Below are positions 62,927 through 64,000 of a DNA stretch of 64,000 nt, one piece after another. A program made the translations under genes and the position numbers. Numbering within the stretch: position 1 is the stretch's first letter; every line of letters starts with the position of its first letter. The notes under the pieces were generated by a model, which saw only the letters and a list, made by a program, of their open reading frames with translations, had not been told where the DNA came from and searched no databases. The DNA comes from Leptolyngbya ohadii IS1 (GTDB taxonomy: Bacteria > Cyanobacteriota > Cyanobacteriia > Elainellales > Elainellaceae): NCBI RefSeq assembly GCF_002215035.1, contig NZ_NKFP01000004.1:497726-561725 (forward strand), written 5' to 3'.

Positions 62927-64000
62927 TTAACCGATTAACTGCACGACCTCCTCCACAACTTCACCCGCCGCCTCACCTTCCGCAGGACGAAGGACTCTAA
63001 CCGAAAATTGGCTCTGTTTTAGCAGCAGTTCAGCCTTAGAATCCGCCGCAGAACTAACAAGAATTAACGGAATTCGATCGCTCTGTTTATAAGCGGAAAT
63101 GGACTCTACCTGAAGCTGGAAGAAACCGGGCTGAAAATGGGGATTAAGTGCGCCATCGTATTCAAATTTGCTGAGCATGAGTTGAAAGGCGCGGATACGA
63201 TCGGGTTTCAGCGGCACATTTTCCAGGGTGCGGGCACGGAAGACGGGAATCAGGGAAGCAAAGGGAAAACGAACGGTGATCCAGCGATCGCGAACGGTGT
63301 CAAACGAGGCGCAGTGTGCCACCCCATCCCAGTTGGTTTCGCCGCGCAGCATAAACTTATAGCGGTTGCCGTCCCCTTTGAGCCGCAGCTCGATGCCGTC
63401 ATATTCAGAGAGGTCGATCGGCGGTTCTAGATTGCGGGTGCGGACGGAAGCAAATCCGCCGGAGTTTGCAGTGGAAACCTGTCCTGAAAATTCTGCGAAA
63501 TTGCCGTTTAAGCGAATGCCGCTCTGACTCACGCCGCCCATCACCACGTCGTCCAGGGCACCCCAGATCTCAGAGAGATTGATGGACTGGTGGCTGAAAT
63601 CAAAAATCGGCAAGCGACTATCCTGCTGTTCCGCCGCCTCTATTAGAAACCGCCCCGTTGGTTCTACCAGCGACTCTGATTCAATCGTCCCAAACGGCGA
63701 ATGATTGCCCATTGCACAAACGATCGTCCCTACCCCTGCCAGAAGTTCCGCTGGAGGAGCCTGCTGGAGGTCAAGCTTTACCCACTCCACACCACTGCGA
63801 TCGGGCTGGTAGGACAAATCCAGAGAGGCGGCACGAATCGGTTTACCCTGCGCTTGGAGGCAATCGACCAGGGCAGTGAGCAAATCACCCGTTCCGACAA
63901 TCAAAATAGTCTGGGGCAAAGTAGTCTGGGTCTGAGTTGTTTGGGGCATAGCAGCAACATTAGAGGCAGCAGAAGGAGGCGAAGAAGGAGACGCAGCAAG
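62927..64000 (-). CDS. CIA30-family protein with NAD(P)-binding segments, possibly partial at N terminus
   Basis: ATG 63949 (MPQTTQTQTTLPQ) gives 340 residues, but the frame stays open to the window edge through an Ala-Ser-Pro-rich stretch, so it may be the C-terminal part of a longer protein. Residues 14-110 are Rossmann-like (TILIVGTGDLLTALVDCLQAQ). Residues of about 118-290 form a CIA30 domain (FDFSHQSINLSEIWGALDDVVMGGVSQS and GIELRLKGDGNRYKFMLRG). A short NAD-binding-like tail follows (PLILVSSAADSKAELLLK). Cyanobacterial proteins combining these parts are common and of unknown function; CIA30 itself aids complex I assembly in mitochondria. Confidence 0.75.
   Translation of the reverse strand, partial: LAASPSSPPSAASNVAAMPQTTQTQTTLPQTILIVGTGDLLTALVDCLQAQGKPIRAASLDLSYQPDRSGVEWVKLDLQQAPPAELLAGVGTIVCAMGNHSPFGTIESESLVEPTGRFLIEAAEQQDSRLPIFDFSHQSINLSEIWGALDDVVMGGVSQSGIRLNGNFAEFSGQVSTANSGGFASVRTRNLEPPIDLSEYDGIELRLKGDGNRYKFMLRGETNWDGVAHCASFDTVRDRWITVRFPFASLIPVFRARTLENVPLKPDRIRAFQLMLSKFEYDGALNPHFQPGFFQLQVESISAYKQSDRIPLILVSSAADSKAELLLKQSQFSVRVLRPAEGEAAGEVVEEVVQLIG

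Overview
The window is chromosomal DNA from an oxygenic cyanobacterium. It encodes both photosystem I core subunits (psaA-psaB), a photosystem II D1 protein (psbA), the cytochrome b6f subunit PetN, the regulator RpaB, a Ycf55/DUF3685 protein, a CYP38/TLP40-type cyclophilin and cyanophycinase. GCGATCGC (HIP1-like) and CGATCG words are frequent on both strands. Three insertion sequences, a MITE-like element, many intergenic palindromes and large cyanobacteria-only proteins suggest a large-genome, probably filamentous (Leptolyngbya-like) strain. The genus is an inference.

Layout. 1-2.8 kb: the start of a PPC-domain protein and several small proteins, two of ribbon-helix-helix type. 2.9-7.9 kb: psaA-psaB on the minus strand with a long leader and a clear terminator. 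8.3-20.5 kb: HNH nuclease, RluD, an RTX protein, a DUF4864 protein, a CNT nucleoside transporter, FetB, a large broken membrane protein, a DUF6924-like protein, LepA and a CopG-like protein. 20.9-30.4 kb: PAS/GAF histidine kinase, DUF4126 protein, psbA, HIT protein, IS copy 1, a ComM/YifB ATPase and a second RTX protein. 30.6-34.9 kb: TonB-like protein, a duplicated small membrane protein, petN, a thylakoid thioredoxin-fold protein, an ISNCY-type element and a MITE. 34.9-43.4 kb: a DUF3685 response regulator, two tandem giant paralogous membrane proteins, and RadA. 43.6-48.2 kb: rpaB followed by the lipid block plsX-fabH-fabD-plsC. 48.3-52.5 kb: an unknown two-gene unit, IS copy 2 inside a small gene, a nonsense-broken membrane gene and an FeS-type photolyase. 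52.8-64 kb: MASE1/GAF histidine kinase, mtnA, a PhyH-like oxygenase, accB, efp, cyp38, thiL, a DUF2288 protein, cphB and a CIA30-family protein that is open at the window edge.

Functional themes are photosynthesis (psaAB, psbA, petN, RpaB, CYP38, Ycf55-like, thylakoid thioredoxin-fold protein), fatty acid and phospholipid synthesis (accB, plsX, fabH, fabD, plsC), and translation or RNA modification (lepA, efp, rluD).

The most unusual signal is a set of four local rearrangements (about 11.8-12.65, 12.65-12.89, 16.86-17.20 and 31.50-32.72 kb). Each is built from perfect inverted and direct copies of sequence a few hundred bases away. Most of the resolvable junctions fall in 9-13 bp words shared by the two templates, twice containing GCGATCG or CGATCG. 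Together they break one gene, duplicate part of a second, enclose petN, and create a 248-bp perfect palindrome. They look like template-switching scars. The sequence alone cannot tell whether they arose in the cell, during whole-genome amplification, or in assembly. I found no CRISPR array, tRNA, rRNA or recognisable prophage.
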